NCBI GenBank assembly: GCA_964509075.1
Contig: CAZDWC010000001.1
Location: 124,001 to 188,000 of the forward strand
Direction of reading: 5' to 3'
DNA length: 64,000 nt
Origin: UBA7239 sp964509075
GTDB lineage: Bacteria; Pseudomonadota; Gammaproteobacteria; Pseudomonadales; UBA7239
Shown: one piece after another, positions 54,066 through 63,654 of the stretch
How positions within the stretch are numbered: the stretch's first letter is position 1
Layout: each line of letters opens with the position of its first letter
Position numbers and translations under genes: made by a program
The notes under the pieces: model-generated
Databases searched by the model: none
What the model was told of the DNA's origin: nothing
Seen by the model: the letters and a program-made list of their open reading frames with translations, nothing else

Positions 54066-55468
54066 CAGCAAGGTTCAGTCGCCGCTGTTCTGTGTCCGGC
54101 ATTGCCAGTAGCGTTCTGTTGTTGTTTGCCCTGTTTTTTTTCACTTACTTTGCGTGGGCAGCCTATTTCTGCAAAGGCATTTTTGACTTCAGTATTTTTC
54201 TGGATGCGGCCAGACATTTTCTGGATGTAGGCACTCTGTATGAACGGGAAAGCAACTATGGCCCGGGTCTGAATGTTTACAAGTTTCCTCCGTTGTTTGC
54301 CGCTTTGCTGGTAGAAGCCATGCGTATGGGGCTTGCCAATGATGATTTGTTTGTACTCGCCTATGTCTTGCATGTCGCGCTGTATTTTACAGGGGTGCTG
54401 TTGTTGTCATTGCAGCTGCATGAGACCGTCAGACACCGGCAGGTATTTGTCATCTGCTTTTCCGTCGGACTGCTTTTTTTCCCCTTGCTGGACGTGAATA
54501 TTCTGTGTTTGCAGCTGGATGTTTATGTTTTTTTTCTGTTGGTAATGGTTTATTGCCTGTTTTTTCTGCGATGGTTTTTCTGGGCTGGTGTGGTGTTGTC
54601 ACTGGCTGTGATGTTGAAAATCTATCCGCTGGTTATCCTGCCGTTTTTTCTGATTGCGCGCCGTTTCACTGCTGTTGCCGGTTTTCTGGTCGGTGCACTG
54701 CTGACAGTGCTGTATTGCATCTGGAGCTTGAGTCTGGAGGAGGTGCGGTGGTTTCTGGAGCATGTCCTGCCCATTTTGTTGCGTGAGTTGCCGGCCCCTG
54801 GCGCTGCATACAATGTGGCATTTCCGGCATTGTTCAGTCTCGTACTGGTGACGATATATCTTGTGCATCTCGCCGGAACATTTGATGAACAGGTGTTGGT
54901 TGCAAAGCTGGCATCGGGTGAGCTTGATGCAGACGCCATCAACCTCGTTATCAATGCTGTGTGTGCAACAGTCAAAGCGTTTGCCGGAGTGCTGCTGCTG
55001 TTCATGCTGTTGTGCATTGAACGTATCAGATGTTCTGCTGTGCGCTCGGGTGCGTCGCTTTCACGCACGCTGGCTTTGCTGTATGGGGGTATGATCGCGT
55101 TCATGCTGACATTCATGCAGAACGCTTGGACCAATTATCAGGTGCATCTGCTGGTTCCGATGTTGCTGGTGTTGACGTATTGTTATCGTACGCCGCAAGG
55201 CGAAGTGAAATGGTTGCGGCGATTTATGGGGTCGGTCACGGTTGCCCTTTGGTTCTTTGCCTTGCTGGATACTGCTCAGCAACACGTGGATCAATTCCCT
55301 CAGGAAACGGTGCCTTTCCTGTTTCGCTGGTTGGCGGAGCATTTTTCCTGGATGATGGTGTCGACGCCTTGGGGGCGCTGTGCGGCAGCGCTGGGCATCC
55401 TTGCCGCAAGCTTCCTGTCGGCAATCCAGGTTTCGCGCCAACGAGACATGTCTGTGGATTCGTTGTGA
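54062..55468 (+). CDS. multi-spanning membrane protein, GT87/DUF2029-like
   Basis: The 468-residue product begins MTARFSRRCSVSGIASSVLLLFALFFF and has roughly ten helices. The first loop has FSIFLDAARHFLDVGTLYE, resembling the DxxxF/YxxG-type loop of GT-C mannosyltransferases in the DUF2029 family. The likely role is transfer of a sugar from a polyprenyl phosphate donor. ATG 54062 overlaps the TSUP stop (ATGA). Its base composition is richer in T at third positions than its neighbours, a hint of separate origin. Confidence 0.7.
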   Translation: MTARFSRRCSVSGIASSVLLLFALFFFTYFAWAAYFCKGIFDFSIFLDAARHFLDVGTLYERESNYGPGLNVYKFPPLFAALLVEAMRMGLANDDLFVLAYVLHVALYFTGVLLLSLQLHETVRHRQVFVICFSVGLLFFPLLDVNILCLQLDVYVFFLLVMVYCLFFLRWFFWAGVVLSLAVMLKIYPLVILPFFLIARRFTAVAGFLVGALLTVLYCIWSLSLEEVRWFLEHVLPILLRELPAPGAAYNVAFPALFSLVLVTIYLVHLAGTFDEQVLVAKLASGELDADAINLVINAVCATVKAFAGVLLLFMLLCIERIRCSAVRSGASLSRTLALLYGGMIAFMLTFMQNAWTNYQVHLLVPMLLVLTYCYRTPQGEVKWLRRFMGSVTVALWFFALLDTAQQHVDQFPQETVPFLFRWLAEHFSWMMVSTPWGRCAAALGILAASFLSAIQVSRQRDMSVDSL

Positions 55469-55473
55469 GAAAA

Positions 55474-55956
55474 CTAGCCGCGTTTTTCGTGCACAACCAC
55501 GCGCGTGCCGGATAGCCAATCGTGCCAGGTACAGTGCGCCGGCAGCAGACACCACAAAAAACCTAATCCGGCGCAAGCCAGTGACAGTATGCCAGCCAGC
55601 CAGCGCAGTATGCAGTGCCTGAGTGTGAGTGCGGAGCCGTCGGTTGTTTCGAGTCGCAGGCGCCAGGCCTGCATGCCCAGCGTCTGGCGATTGCGCAGCC
55701 AGAAGGTGCAATAAAAGCCGGCAATCACCAGCAGGGCGTACACCTGCAGCAGCCATGCCGGGGCCAGCTTGGGCAGTTCGTGTGCTACGCCTTGGGTACC
55801 ATAGCTGGCTTCACTCCAATGCAGCAAAGCCTGCAATAAAAACAGTGGTGCGACCAACAGGCCGAACAGCAGAAAACTGTCATAGAACAACGCGGCGAGT
55901 CGGCGCCAGAGCGAAGCGGCGGGCAGGTGGCTCGGAGACGGTGAATTGGCTGGCAT
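55474..55956 (-). CDS. RDD family membrane protein
   Basis: The 160-residue product begins MPANSPSPSHLPAASLWRRLAALFYDSFLLFG and has three to four helices with the RDD-type R..A..YD opening and RQTLGMQAWRLRLE near the centre. RDD proteins are small membrane proteins, some of which act as Na+ antiporters, but the function is mostly unknown. It commonly sits near lptG. It converges with the GT87-like gene, five bases apart, and is divergent from uvrA. Confidence 0.82.
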   Translation of the reverse strand: MPANSPSPSHLPAASLWRRLAALFYDSFLLFGLLVAPLFLLQALLHWSEASYGTQGVAHELPKLAPAWLLQVYALLVIAGFYCTFWLRNRQTLGMQAWRLRLETTDGSALTLRHCILRWLAGILSLACAGLGFLWCLLPAHCTWHDWLSGTRVVVHEKRG

Positions 55957-56056
55957 GGATGTTCCGGGGTTATGTAAAAGTCGGCGCCTTGCGCGGGTGA
56001 GCAGTATAATGGCCGATCGCCCCGCGTGGGCAGCCGAAGCAGAGCAGCAGTCTTAC

Positions 56057-58924
56057 ATGAAAAGCATCCAGATCCGTGGCGCCCGCACCCACAACCTGAA
56101 GAACATCAATCTCGACATTCCGCGCGACAAACTGGTGGTGTTCACCGGCTTGTCCGGCTCCGGCAAATCATCGCTGGCCTTTGACACGCTGTACGCCGAG
56201 GGTCAGCGTCGCTATGTGGAATCGCTGTCCACCTACGCGCGCCAGTTCCTGTCGATGATGGAAAAACCGGATGTCGATCACATCGAGGGTTTGTCGCCGG
56301 CCATTTCCATCGAGCAGAAATCCACCTCGCACAATCCGCGTTCCACCGTCGGCACAATCACCGAAATTTACGATTACCTGCGTTTGCTGTTTGCGCGCGC
56401 CGGCGAGCCGCGCTGCCCGGATCACGACAAGCCCCTGGCCGCGCAAACCGTCAGCCAGATGGTGGATACCGTGCTGGCGATGCCGGAAAACACCAAGCTG
56501 ATGCTGCTGGCGCCGGTGGTGCGCGAGCGCAAGGGTGAACATGCACATGTACTCGACAAACTGAAAAGCCAGGGCTTCGTGCGTGCGCGCATCGACGGTC
56601 TGGTGTGTGATCTCGATGATGCGCCGAAGCTGGCCAAGAACATCAAACACACGATAGAAGTGGTGGTCGATCGCTTCAGTGTGCGGCCCGACATCCAGTT
56701 GCGTCTGGCGGAATCGTTCGAGACGGCGCTGAAACTTTCCGAAGGCATCGCGATGATCGCGCCGATGGAAAGTGACGAGAAAACCAAAACGACGAAAGGC
56801 AAGGGAGCAAAAAATACGGAAGGGGAGCAGTTGTTCTCAGCCAAGTTTGCCTGCCCGGTGTGCGACTACAGCATCAATGAGCTGGAGCCACGCATGTTCT
56901 CGTTCAACAATCCTGCGGGTGCCTGTCCGGGGTGTGACGGTCTGGGTGTGAAGCAGTATTTTGATCCGGCGCGCATTGTGCAGTTTCCGGAGTCGTCAAT
57001 CAGCGAAGGTGCGATACGCGGCTGGGATCGCCGCAATTTCTACTACTACCAGATGCTGACCTCGCTGGCCGAGCACTACGGTTTTGATGTCGACACGCCG
57101 TGGCAGAAGTTGAAAAAAGCGTATCGCGATGTGTTGCTGTACGGTTCTGATGACGAAGACATTCTATTCACGTATGCCAATGATCGCGGTGATGTCTATC
57201 AGCGCCAGCACCCGTTTGAAGGCATCATCAACAATTTCGAGCGCCGCTACCGCGAAACCGAATCTGCCAGCGTGCGCGAAGAATTGTCAAAATACATCAG
57301 CAACCAACCGTGTCCGGATTGCGGTGGCACGCGTCTGAAACGCGAATCACGGCATGTATTTATCGATAATCGTACATTGGCGGAACTCACGGAATTGCCG
57401 GTGGGTACAGGCTTCGAGTATTTCTCGCAGCTTAAGCTGCCGGGAAGGCAAGGGCAGATTGCGGAAAAAATTCTCAAGGAAATCCAGGAGCGCCTGCGCT
57501 TTCTGGTGGATGTGGGCTTGAATTACCTGACGCTGAATCGCAGTGCGGAAACGCTGTCGGGCGGTGAAGCGCAGCGTATTCGTCTGGCATCACAAATCGG
57601 TGCCGGTCTGGTGGGTGTCATGTACATCCTCGATGAGCCGTCGATCGGATTGCATCAGCGCGACAATGAGCGTCTGCTGTCGACCTTGATTCGCCTGCGC
57701 GATCTCGGCAATACCGTGATTGTGGTCGAACATGATGAAGATGCGATCAAGGCGGCGGATTTCATTGTCGATATCGGCCCCGGCGCTGGTGTGCACGGTG
57801 GCGAGATCGTCGCCAGCGGCGTGTTGCAGGATATCCTCGGCAATAAAAATTCGCTGACGGGTGATTATCTGTCTGGCAAAAAAGGCATCGCCGTGCCGAA
57901 AAAGCGCTTGTTGTTCAATCCGGAAAAAGTACTGGTGCTGGAAGGGGCGAGTGGCAACAACCTGCAGCAAGTGACACTGGAAATTCCTCTCGGCCTGTTC
58001 ACCTGTATCACCGGTGTATCCGGTTCCGGCAAGTCGACGCTGATCAACCATACCCTGTATCCGATACTTGCCGAACAGTTGAACGGTGCGAGCACGTTGA
58101 AGCCGGAAGCCTTTGAGGCGATAAACGGTCTCGAACACATCGATAAATGCATCGATATTGACCAGAGCCCGATCGGCCGCACGCCGCGCTCGAATCCAGC
58201 TACTTACACCGGTATGTTCACTGCTATTCGCGATCTGTTTGCGGGTACGCAGGAAGCACGTTCACGCGGTTATCAGCCTGGTCGTTTCAGCTTCAACGTC
58301 AAAGGCGGGCGCTGCGAAGCCTGCGAAGGTGACGGTGTCACGAAAGTCGAAATGCATTTTTTGCCGGATGTGTATGTGCCTTGCGACGTCTGTCACGGCA
58401 AACGCTATAACCGTGAAACGCTGGAGGTGTTGTACAAGGGCAAGAATATCTGCGATGTGCTGGATATGACGGTTGAAGAAGCGTTCGATTTTTTCAAGCC
58501 GGTGCCGGCGATTGCCAACAAGCTGGAAACCTTGCTCGATGTCGGCCTCAGCTATATCCGCCTCGGCCAGAACGCCACCACCTTGTCCGGTGGCGAAGCA
58601 CAGCGCGTGAAGCTGGCGAAAGAATTGTCGAAGCGCAGCACAGGACAGACCATCTATATTCTCGATGAACCGACCACCGGTTTGCATTTCCACGATATCG
58701 CACAGCTGCTGAAAGTGTTGATGCGTTTGCGCGATCAGGGCAACACGGTGGTGGTGATCGAGCACAATCTCGATGTGATAAAAACGGCCGACTGGATTGT
58801 CGATCTCGGGCCGGAAGGTGGTTCGGGCGGCGGGCGGATTATTGCGGTGGGCACGCCGGAAGATGTGGCGAGTGAACCGCATTCACACACTGGAAGATTT
58901 TTACAGCCATTATTGCTTGGATAA
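56057..58924 (+). CDS. uvrA: excinuclease ABC subunit A
   Basis: UvrA recognises distorted DNA in nucleotide excision repair and loads UvrB. The 955-residue product begins MKSIQIRGARTHNLKNINLDIPRDKLVVFTG and has two ABC ATPase modules: Walker A GLSGSGKSSLAF and VSGSGKSTLINH, signatures LSGGEAQRIRLA and LSGGEAQRVKLA, plus zinc-finger cysteines (CPVCDY, CPGCDG and later CEACEG, CDVC). An in-frame reading from 55946 adds nothing conserved. No CTGT-N8-ACAG LexA site is visible in the 100 bases upstream. Confidence 0.97.
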   Translation: MKSIQIRGARTHNLKNINLDIPRDKLVVFTGLSGSGKSSLAFDTLYAEGQRRYVESLSTYARQFLSMMEKPDVDHIEGLSPAISIEQKSTSHNPRSTVGTITEIYDYLRLLFARAGEPRCPDHDKPLAAQTVSQMVDTVLAMPENTKLMLLAPVVRERKGEHAHVLDKLKSQGFVRARIDGLVCDLDDAPKLAKNIKHTIEVVVDRFSVRPDIQLRLAESFETALKLSEGIAMIAPMESDEKTKTTKGKGAKNTEGEQLFSAKFACPVCDYSINELEPRMFSFNNPAGACPGCDGLGVKQYFDPARIVQFPESSISEGAIRGWDRRNFYYYQMLTSLAEHYGFDVDTPWQKLKKAYRDVLLYGSDDEDILFTYANDRGDVYQRQHPFEGIINNFERRYRETESASVREELSKYISNQPCPDCGGTRLKRESRHVFIDNRTLAELTELPVGTGFEYFSQLKLPGRQGQIAEKILKEIQERLRFLVDVGLNYLTLNRSAETLSGGEAQRIRLASQIGAGLVGVMYILDEPSIGLHQRDNERLLSTLIRLRDLGNTVIVVEHDEDAIKAADFIVDIGPGAGVHGGEIVASGVLQDILGNKNSLTGDYLSGKKGIAVPKKRLLFNPEKVLVLEGASGNNLQQVTLEIPLGLFTCITGVSGSGKSTLINHTLYPILAEQLNGASTLKPEAFEAINGLEHIDKCIDIDQSPIGRTPRSNPATYTGMFTAIRDLFAGTQEARSRGYQPGRFSFNVKGGRCEACEGDGVTKVEMHFLPDVYVPCDVCHGKRYNRETLEVLYKGKNICDVLDMTVEEAFDFFKPVPAIANKLETLLDVGLSYIRLGQNATTLSGGEAQRVKLAKELSKRSTGQTIYILDEPTTGLHFHDIAQLLKVLMRLRDQGNTVVVIEHNLDVIKTADWIVDLGPEGGSGGGRIIAVGTPEDVASEPHSHTGRFLQPLLLG

Positions 58925-58933
58925 GGGTCTTTC

Positions 58934-60874
58934 GTGCAGAGACATACCTACAGGCCTGACATAGATGGTTTGCGCGCCATTGCTGTTGGTTTGGTTCTGG
59001 CTTTTCATGCGTTTCCGCAAGTGGTGAGTGCTGGTTTTGTTGGTGTTGATGTTTTTTTTGTTATTTCGGGTTATCTGATCAGCAGCATCGTATCTGAAAA
59101 CTTGTCTGGTAATTTTTTCAGTTTTGCCGGTTTTTATGCGCGCCGGATACGCAGGATTTTCCCGGCATTGATCGTGGTCTTGCTGGCTTGTGCGGGTGTG
59201 GGGTTCTGGGTGTTGTTGCCAGCGGAGCAGATGTCTTTGGGCTGGCAAATCGTCGCCGGTGTTATTTTTATGTCGAATGTCATGCTCTGGGATGCGTTCG
59301 GTTACTTTGCGCCTGGTATTGATACGTTGCCCTTGATGCATTTGTGGTCGCTTAGTATTGAGGAGCAGTTCTATGTTGCGTGGCCGCTCTTACTCGCCTT
59401 GGGGGTTCGCTGGGCAAGATGGCCATGGCTTCTGCTATTCCTGGTCTTGTCATCTTTTCTGTTCAATGTGTATTCCGTTTATGGCGACGGCTTGGCTGCA
59501 TTTTATTCACCGCTGGCGCGTTGCTGGGAGTTGGCTGCTGGAGGATTGCTGGCGTCTGTTTCGCTGCCGGGTCGGATGCGGATGGTCGGCAACGGAGTTT
59601 CTGTAGCAGGGGCGCTGTTGTTGCTTGCTGCATTGTTGCTGATAGACAAGGAAAAATATTTCCCGGGGTGGTGGGCGTTATTGCCAGTGGTGGGAACGGT
59701 TTTGCTCATCGCAGCCGGCCCGAAGGCCTGGCTAAATGCGAAATTATTAAGTCATCGCTATGTGGTGGCGGTCGGATTGATCAGTTATCCGCTTTACCTT
59801 TGGCACTGGCCATTGCTTTCGTTTGCCAGAATTTTGGAAGAGGCCACGCCGTCCGTTGGTATTCGTATAACAGCGTTGCTGCTCAGTATGTTGTTCGCTT
59901 GGTTGACGTGGCGTTTTGTCGAGCAGCCGGTGCAGGCCGCGCCGCGCAATCGCATGCTGATTTGCTGTCTTTGTGCGGCCATGGCGTTTGTTGCGTTGTC
60001 GGGTTATGGGCTGGTATGGCGTTCGCAGCGTGTTATGGACGACAACGCAGTACAGCAAGTGCTGCCGGAAGATATTGGCTGGGAGGGCTGGCAAAAATGT
60101 CATGGTACGCGCGATTGCCGCATGCTGGATGTAAAACGGCCTGCTGATATCGCTGTTATTGGCGATAGTCACGCCGGCCATCTTGCTCCCGGGCTTGCGG
60201 ATATTGTGTCAGCGCGCGGTGAAAATGTTGCCATCTGGCAGAGTCCGATGTGTCTGCCTCTGTTGGCGCCGGAAGCACTCGCTGAGCGTCATGCTGATGT
60301 GTTGGGGTGTAACGCAAAGCGATTGCATGAGGCGCTGCAATCAGCGTCGATCAAGACCATCATCCTGAGTGGTTACGCAAACTTGTTTATTCACAAATAC
60401 CCGGAAGGGATGCCGGGAAATCCCAACCTGCGAGAGCTGAGCAATGATGTGGCCGCGCAGGCCAATGCTGTGAATGTGCAGGCTTTTGCTCGGGCTTTGC
60501 AGTTTACATTGGAACAAATGGAGCAATCCGGCAAGCGAATTGTATTCGTTGTTGATAATCCGGAGCTGGATTTTGAGCCGCGTGAATGTGTGTCGCTGCG
60601 TCCGGTTACGCTGCCCGGGCATACGTTGCGTTCGCCGTGCGCTGTGGCGCGTGCAAAGCATGAGGCGTGGTCGGCGGATTACCTGCGCATGGTTGCTGAT
60701 GCGCAGGTGAAATTTCCTTCAGTGATTTTTATTTATGCGGACCGATATTTTTGTGATGAAGAATTATGTCGGGCAATGATCGATAACGAGCTGATGTACA
60801 GCGATCGCCACCACCTGTCGCCGGCGGGAAGTCGTTATTTCATGCGACAGGTGGCGGATCGCATTCTGCCTTAG
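58934..60874 (+). CDS. OafA/YrhL-type acyltransferase with SGNH domain
   Basis: The 646-residue product has an acyltransferase-3 membrane domain of about ten helices (YRPDIDGLRAIAVGLVLAFHAF at the start, GVDVFFVISGYLI, and RRIRRIFPAL), then a periplasmic SGNH domain from about residue 400 with GDSHAGH and a final DRHHLSPAG Asp-His pair. Enzymes of this type O-acetylate lipopolysaccharide or other surface glycans. The start is GTG 58934, nine bases after uvrA. The gene is T-rich in third positions compared with uvrA, which suggests a different history. Confidence 0.9.
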   Translation: MQRHTYRPDIDGLRAIAVGLVLAFHAFPQVVSAGFVGVDVFFVISGYLISSIVSENLSGNFFSFAGFYARRIRRIFPALIVVLLACAGVGFWVLLPAEQMSLGWQIVAGVIFMSNVMLWDAFGYFAPGIDTLPLMHLWSLSIEEQFYVAWPLLLALGVRWARWPWLLLFLVLSSFLFNVYSVYGDGLAAFYSPLARCWELAAGGLLASVSLPGRMRMVGNGVSVAGALLLLAALLLIDKEKYFPGWWALLPVVGTVLLIAAGPKAWLNAKLLSHRYVVAVGLISYPLYLWHWPLLSFARILEEATPSVGIRITALLLSMLFAWLTWRFVEQPVQAAPRNRMLICCLCAAMAFVALSGYGLVWRSQRVMDDNAVQQVLPEDIGWEGWQKCHGTRDCRMLDVKRPADIAVIGDSHAGHLAPGLADIVSARGENVAIWQSPMCLPLLAPEALAERHADVLGCNAKRLHEALQSASIKTIILSGYANLFIHKYPEGMPGNPNLRELSNDVAAQANAVNVQAFARALQFTLEQMEQSGKRIVFVVDNPELDFEPRECVSLRPVTLPGHTLRSPCAVARAKHEAWSADYLRMVADAQVKFPSVIFIYADRYFCDEELCRAMIDNELMYSDRHHLSPAGSRYFMRQVADRILP

Positions 60875-60889
60875 TGCGGGTGTATTGCG

Positions 60890-62236
60890 TCACGCAAAGG
60901 CGTGACGCAGCACGATGGTTTCCACGCGATCCGGGCCGGTGGAAATGATGTCGATGGGCGCTCCGGTCAATTCTTCCAGGCGGCGGATGTAGTTGCGTGC
61001 CGCTTGCGGCAATTCCGCCAATGATTTCGCACCGATGGTGGATTCGCTCCAGCCAGGCATTTCTTCGTAGGTGGGCACGAGATCGGCGTAGTCATCGCTG
61101 TGTTGCGGTGACAGTTTGTTGCCCTTGGCATCGTGATAAGCGGTGCAGATTTTTACGGTTTGCAAACCATCGAGCACATCGAGTTTGGTCAGACATAAAC
61201 CGGAGACGCTGTTGATCTGGATCGCTTTGCGCACGGCCACCGCATCGAACCAACCGCAGCGGCGCTGGCGGCCGGTGGTGGCGCCAAATTCGTGGCCGAC
61301 GGTGCCCAGATGTTTGCCGATGGCGTCACCCGTGTCGCTGGCGGCATCATACGGCAGCTCGGTCGGGAAGGGGCCGGAGCCGACACGCGTGGTGTAGGCC
61401 TTGGTGATGCCCAGCACATAATCCAGATACAGCGGGCCGAAACCGGAGCCGGTAGCGGTACCGCCGGCGGTGGTGTTGGATGACGTGACAAACGGATAGG
61501 TGCCGTGATCGATGTCGAGCAGTGAACCTTGTGCGCCTTCAAACAAAATATTGGCGCCGCGTGCGCGCGCTTCGTGCAGGATGCCGGTGACATCCGCCAT
61601 CATCGGCAGGATATCGCGGCCTTGCGCGAGCACGGTGTCCAGCGTCTGCTGGAAATCGACTGCGGTAACTTTGAAATAATTCGTCAGCACAAAGTTGTGG
61701 TATTCCATCACTTCGCGCAGTTTTTCCGCGAAGCCTTTTTCATTGCGCAAATCGCCGAGGCGCAAGCCGCGACGCGCGACCTTGTCTTCGTAGGCGGGGC
61801 CGATGCCGCGACCGGTGGTGCCGATTTTCGCGCTGCCCTTGGCCAGTTCACGCGCCTGATCCAGTGCTACGTGATGCGGCAGGATCAACGGGCAGGCCGG
61901 CGACAAACGCAGGCGCTCGCGCACGGGAATGCCGCTGGCTTCGAGGCCTTTGATTTCCTTGATCAGCGCATCCGGTGCCAGCACCACGCCGTTGCCGATC
62001 AGGCACAGCACGCCATCGCGCAACACGCCGGAGGGAATCAGGTGCAATACGGTTTTCTTGCCGTCGATAACCAGGGTGTGGCCGGCGTTGTGACCGCCCT
62101 GAAAACGCACCACCAGTTCGGCCTGGTCGGTGAGCAGATCGACAATCTTGCCTTTGCCTTCATCACCCCACTGGGTACCCAGCACCACAACATTCTTGCC
62201 AACGGTGTTCTGGTTAATTGCATTGGTGTCAGACAC
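60890..62236 (-). CDS. purA: adenylosuccinate synthetase
   Basis: PurA joins IMP and aspartate with GTP in AMP synthesis. The 448-residue product has the P-loop-like GTQWGDEGKGKIVD and catalytic residues in FQGGHNAGHT, with STGPDRVET near the end. The start is GTG 62236, giving an N-terminal extension of about 14 residues (SDTNAINQNTVGKN) ahead of the usual VVVLGTQWG. It lies 31 bases after hisZ. The combination hisZ-purA is standard in Pseudomonas relatives. Confidence 0.97.
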   Translation of the reverse strand: MSDTNAINQNTVGKNVVVLGTQWGDEGKGKIVDLLTDQAELVVRFQGGHNAGHTLVIDGKKTVLHLIPSGVLRDGVLCLIGNGVVLAPDALIKEIKGLEASGIPVRERLRLSPACPLILPHHVALDQARELAKGSAKIGTTGRGIGPAYEDKVARRGLRLGDLRNEKGFAEKLREVMEYHNFVLTNYFKVTAVDFQQTLDTVLAQGRDILPMMADVTGILHEARARGANILFEGAQGSLLDIDHGTYPFVTSSNTTAGGTATGSGFGPLYLDYVLGITKAYTTRVGSGPFPTELPYDAASDTGDAIGKHLGTVGHEFGATTGRQRRCGWFDAVAVRKAIQINSVSGLCLTKLDVLDGLQTVKICTAYHDAKGNKLSPQHSDDYADLVPTYEEMPGWSESTIGAKSLAELPQAARNYIRRLEELTGAPIDIISTGPDRVETIVLRHAFA

Positions 62237-62267
62237 GGTAAAACTCCGCTTGCTTCAAACGAAAAAA

Positions 62268-63440
62268 TTAAAAGGATTTGATGATGAACTGTTCGCCGTC
62301 GCGCAGCAGTTCGCGTGTGCAGCTGCTGTCGCGGATTTCTCCGCTGCCGCCGGCAATCACGCGCTCACCTTGTGCGCGCAGCGCGGCGATGGCTTGCCAT
62401 TGTGCAGCGGAACCATCCAGTGTTGCCCAGATAGCGGCAGGACTTTGTGCGTTGCTGTTGCCGAGATCGAGCAGGTGTTTCAGATCGGCGCTGAATCCGC
62501 TTGCAGGACGTGCACGACCAAAGGCAGCGCCGAAATTATCGTAACGGCCGCCGTTGACTATGGCTTCGCCCACGCCAGCTACGTACAGCGCGAATACCAC
62601 GCCGGTGTGGTAGTGGTAGCCGCGCAGTTCGGCGAGATCGAAATAGAGATTGACCTGTGGCGCACGGTTCGCGATGCACTCGGCAATCGCCTGCAATTGC
62701 TGTACGGCGTCGCGCACGGCCTGCGGTGCGGATGCCAGCACACCTGCCGCGCGTGTGAGTACGCTGCGATCACCTTTGCAATCGGTCAGCGTCAGCAGCA
62801 GGGAAGCGGCTGCTGCATCGGCAATGCTGGTGCGCACAAAATCGTGCAATTCGCTGGTGGCCTTGCGTTGCAAAATATCGAACAGGATTTGTTCCTGTTC
62901 ATCATCGAGACCGGCGTGTGCGGCCAGACTGCGAAAGATGCCAACGTGGCCGAGATCCAGCGTCACGTTTTCAACGCCGGCGACGCGTGCAGTTTCCAGC
63001 ATCAGGGCAATCACTTCGCAATCGGCGTCGACGCCGACGACACCATAAAGCTCACAGCCGATCTGGATTGGCGAGCGCGAGGCCAGCGCCGTTTTCGGTT
63101 TGGCGTGCAAGGTACTGCCGGCATAACAGAGGCGGGTGGCGCCATCGCGGATCAGGCCGTGGGCGTCGATACGCGCGGTTTGTGGCGTGATGTCGGCGCG
63201 CACGCCCATCAGGCGGCCGGAGAGCTGGTCGGTCAGCTTGCAGGTCTGCAGATCGAGGTCGTGGTTGCCGCTGACCAGCAGCGACTCTGTGAACTCCACC
63301 AGCGGTGGCATCACCAGGTCGTAGCCCCAGCTGGCGTAGAGATCGAGCAATTGGCGGCGCAGGGCTTCGGCGCGGCCCGCCTGTGCAGGCAGCAGCTCTT
63401 CGATGCCATCCGGCAGTAACCAGCGATCAGCGATGCTCAT
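62268..63440 (-). CDS. hisZ: ATP phosphoribosyltransferase regulatory subunit
   Basis: HisZ resembles histidyl-tRNA synthetase but lacks aminoacylation activity; it binds short HisG and carries histidine feedback control. The 390-residue product begins MSIADRWLLPDGIEELLPAQAGRAEALRR and has FTESLLVSGNHDLDLQTCKLTDQLSGRLMGVRADIT-like class II synthetase motifs, plus YYHTGVVFALYV-like motif and AIVNGGRYDNFGAAFGR. It is the partner of HisG at 25566. Confidence 0.95.
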   Translation of the reverse strand: MSIADRWLLPDGIEELLPAQAGRAEALRRQLLDLYASWGYDLVMPPLVEFTESLLVSGNHDLDLQTCKLTDQLSGRLMGVRADITPQTARIDAHGLIRDGATRLCYAGSTLHAKPKTALASRSPIQIGCELYGVVGVDADCEVIALMLETARVAGVENVTLDLGHVGIFRSLAAHAGLDDEQEQILFDILQRKATSELHDFVRTSIADAAAASLLLTLTDCKGDRSVLTRAAGVLASAPQAVRDAVQQLQAIAECIANRAPQVNLYFDLAELRGYHYHTGVVFALYVAGVGEAIVNGGRYDNFGAAFGRARPASGFSADLKHLLDLGNSNAQSPAAIWATLDGSAAQWQAIAALRAQGERVIAGGSGEIRDSSCTRELLRDGEQFIIKSF

Positions 63441-63506
63441 GTCAGACTCGTGCGATCTTTGCTAATAATCGTAGAAACCCAGGGCGTCCCCGGCAGTGCC
63501 GGACAC

Positions 63507-63527
63507 AAAAAAACCGGGATGCCCCGG
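63507..63527 (-). terminator. minus-strand intrinsic terminator upstream of hisZ
   Basis: Read on the minus strand, CCGGG and CCCGG pair across GCAT and are followed by seven T residues. A second small palindrome (CCGGCA-G-TGCCGG, 63490-63502) lies just beyond. The terminator sits 67 bases before the hisZ start and would stop a transcript begun further upstream in the hisZ/marR gap, either as attenuation or as insulation. Confidence 0.6.
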
Positions 63528-63623
63528 CGTGGCGCGACATGATACACCAAGATGCCGGAGTGGTTAATCGACAGGCCGCCCCGCGGAAATTACGCACAGA
63601 CATATAGCAAGCCATACAGATAA

Positions 63624-63636
63624 TAAGCACTGCTTA
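63624..63636. promoter_or_regulatory. probable MarR operator
   Basis: TAAGCA-C-TGCTTA is a perfect 13-base palindrome, 18 bases before the marR start codon. AGATAAT just ahead of it could be a -10 box. Position and symmetry suit autoregulation by the adjacent MarR-type dimer. Confidence 0.55.
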
Positions 63637-63654
63637 CTATTTTGCTGGATTGTC

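Noticed and set aside
55957..56056. LexA operator before uvrA
   Set aside because: No CTGT followed by ACAG at eight bases. A TATAAT at 56005-56010 may be a -10 box, but no -35 at suitable distance was found, so I did not annotate a promoter.
63550..63590. Sequence like the D-arm of a serine tRNA (GATGCCGGAGTGGTT)
   Set aside because: No anticodon arm with a seven-base loop, no TPsiC arm and no matching acceptor end follow. At most a chance match or remnant.
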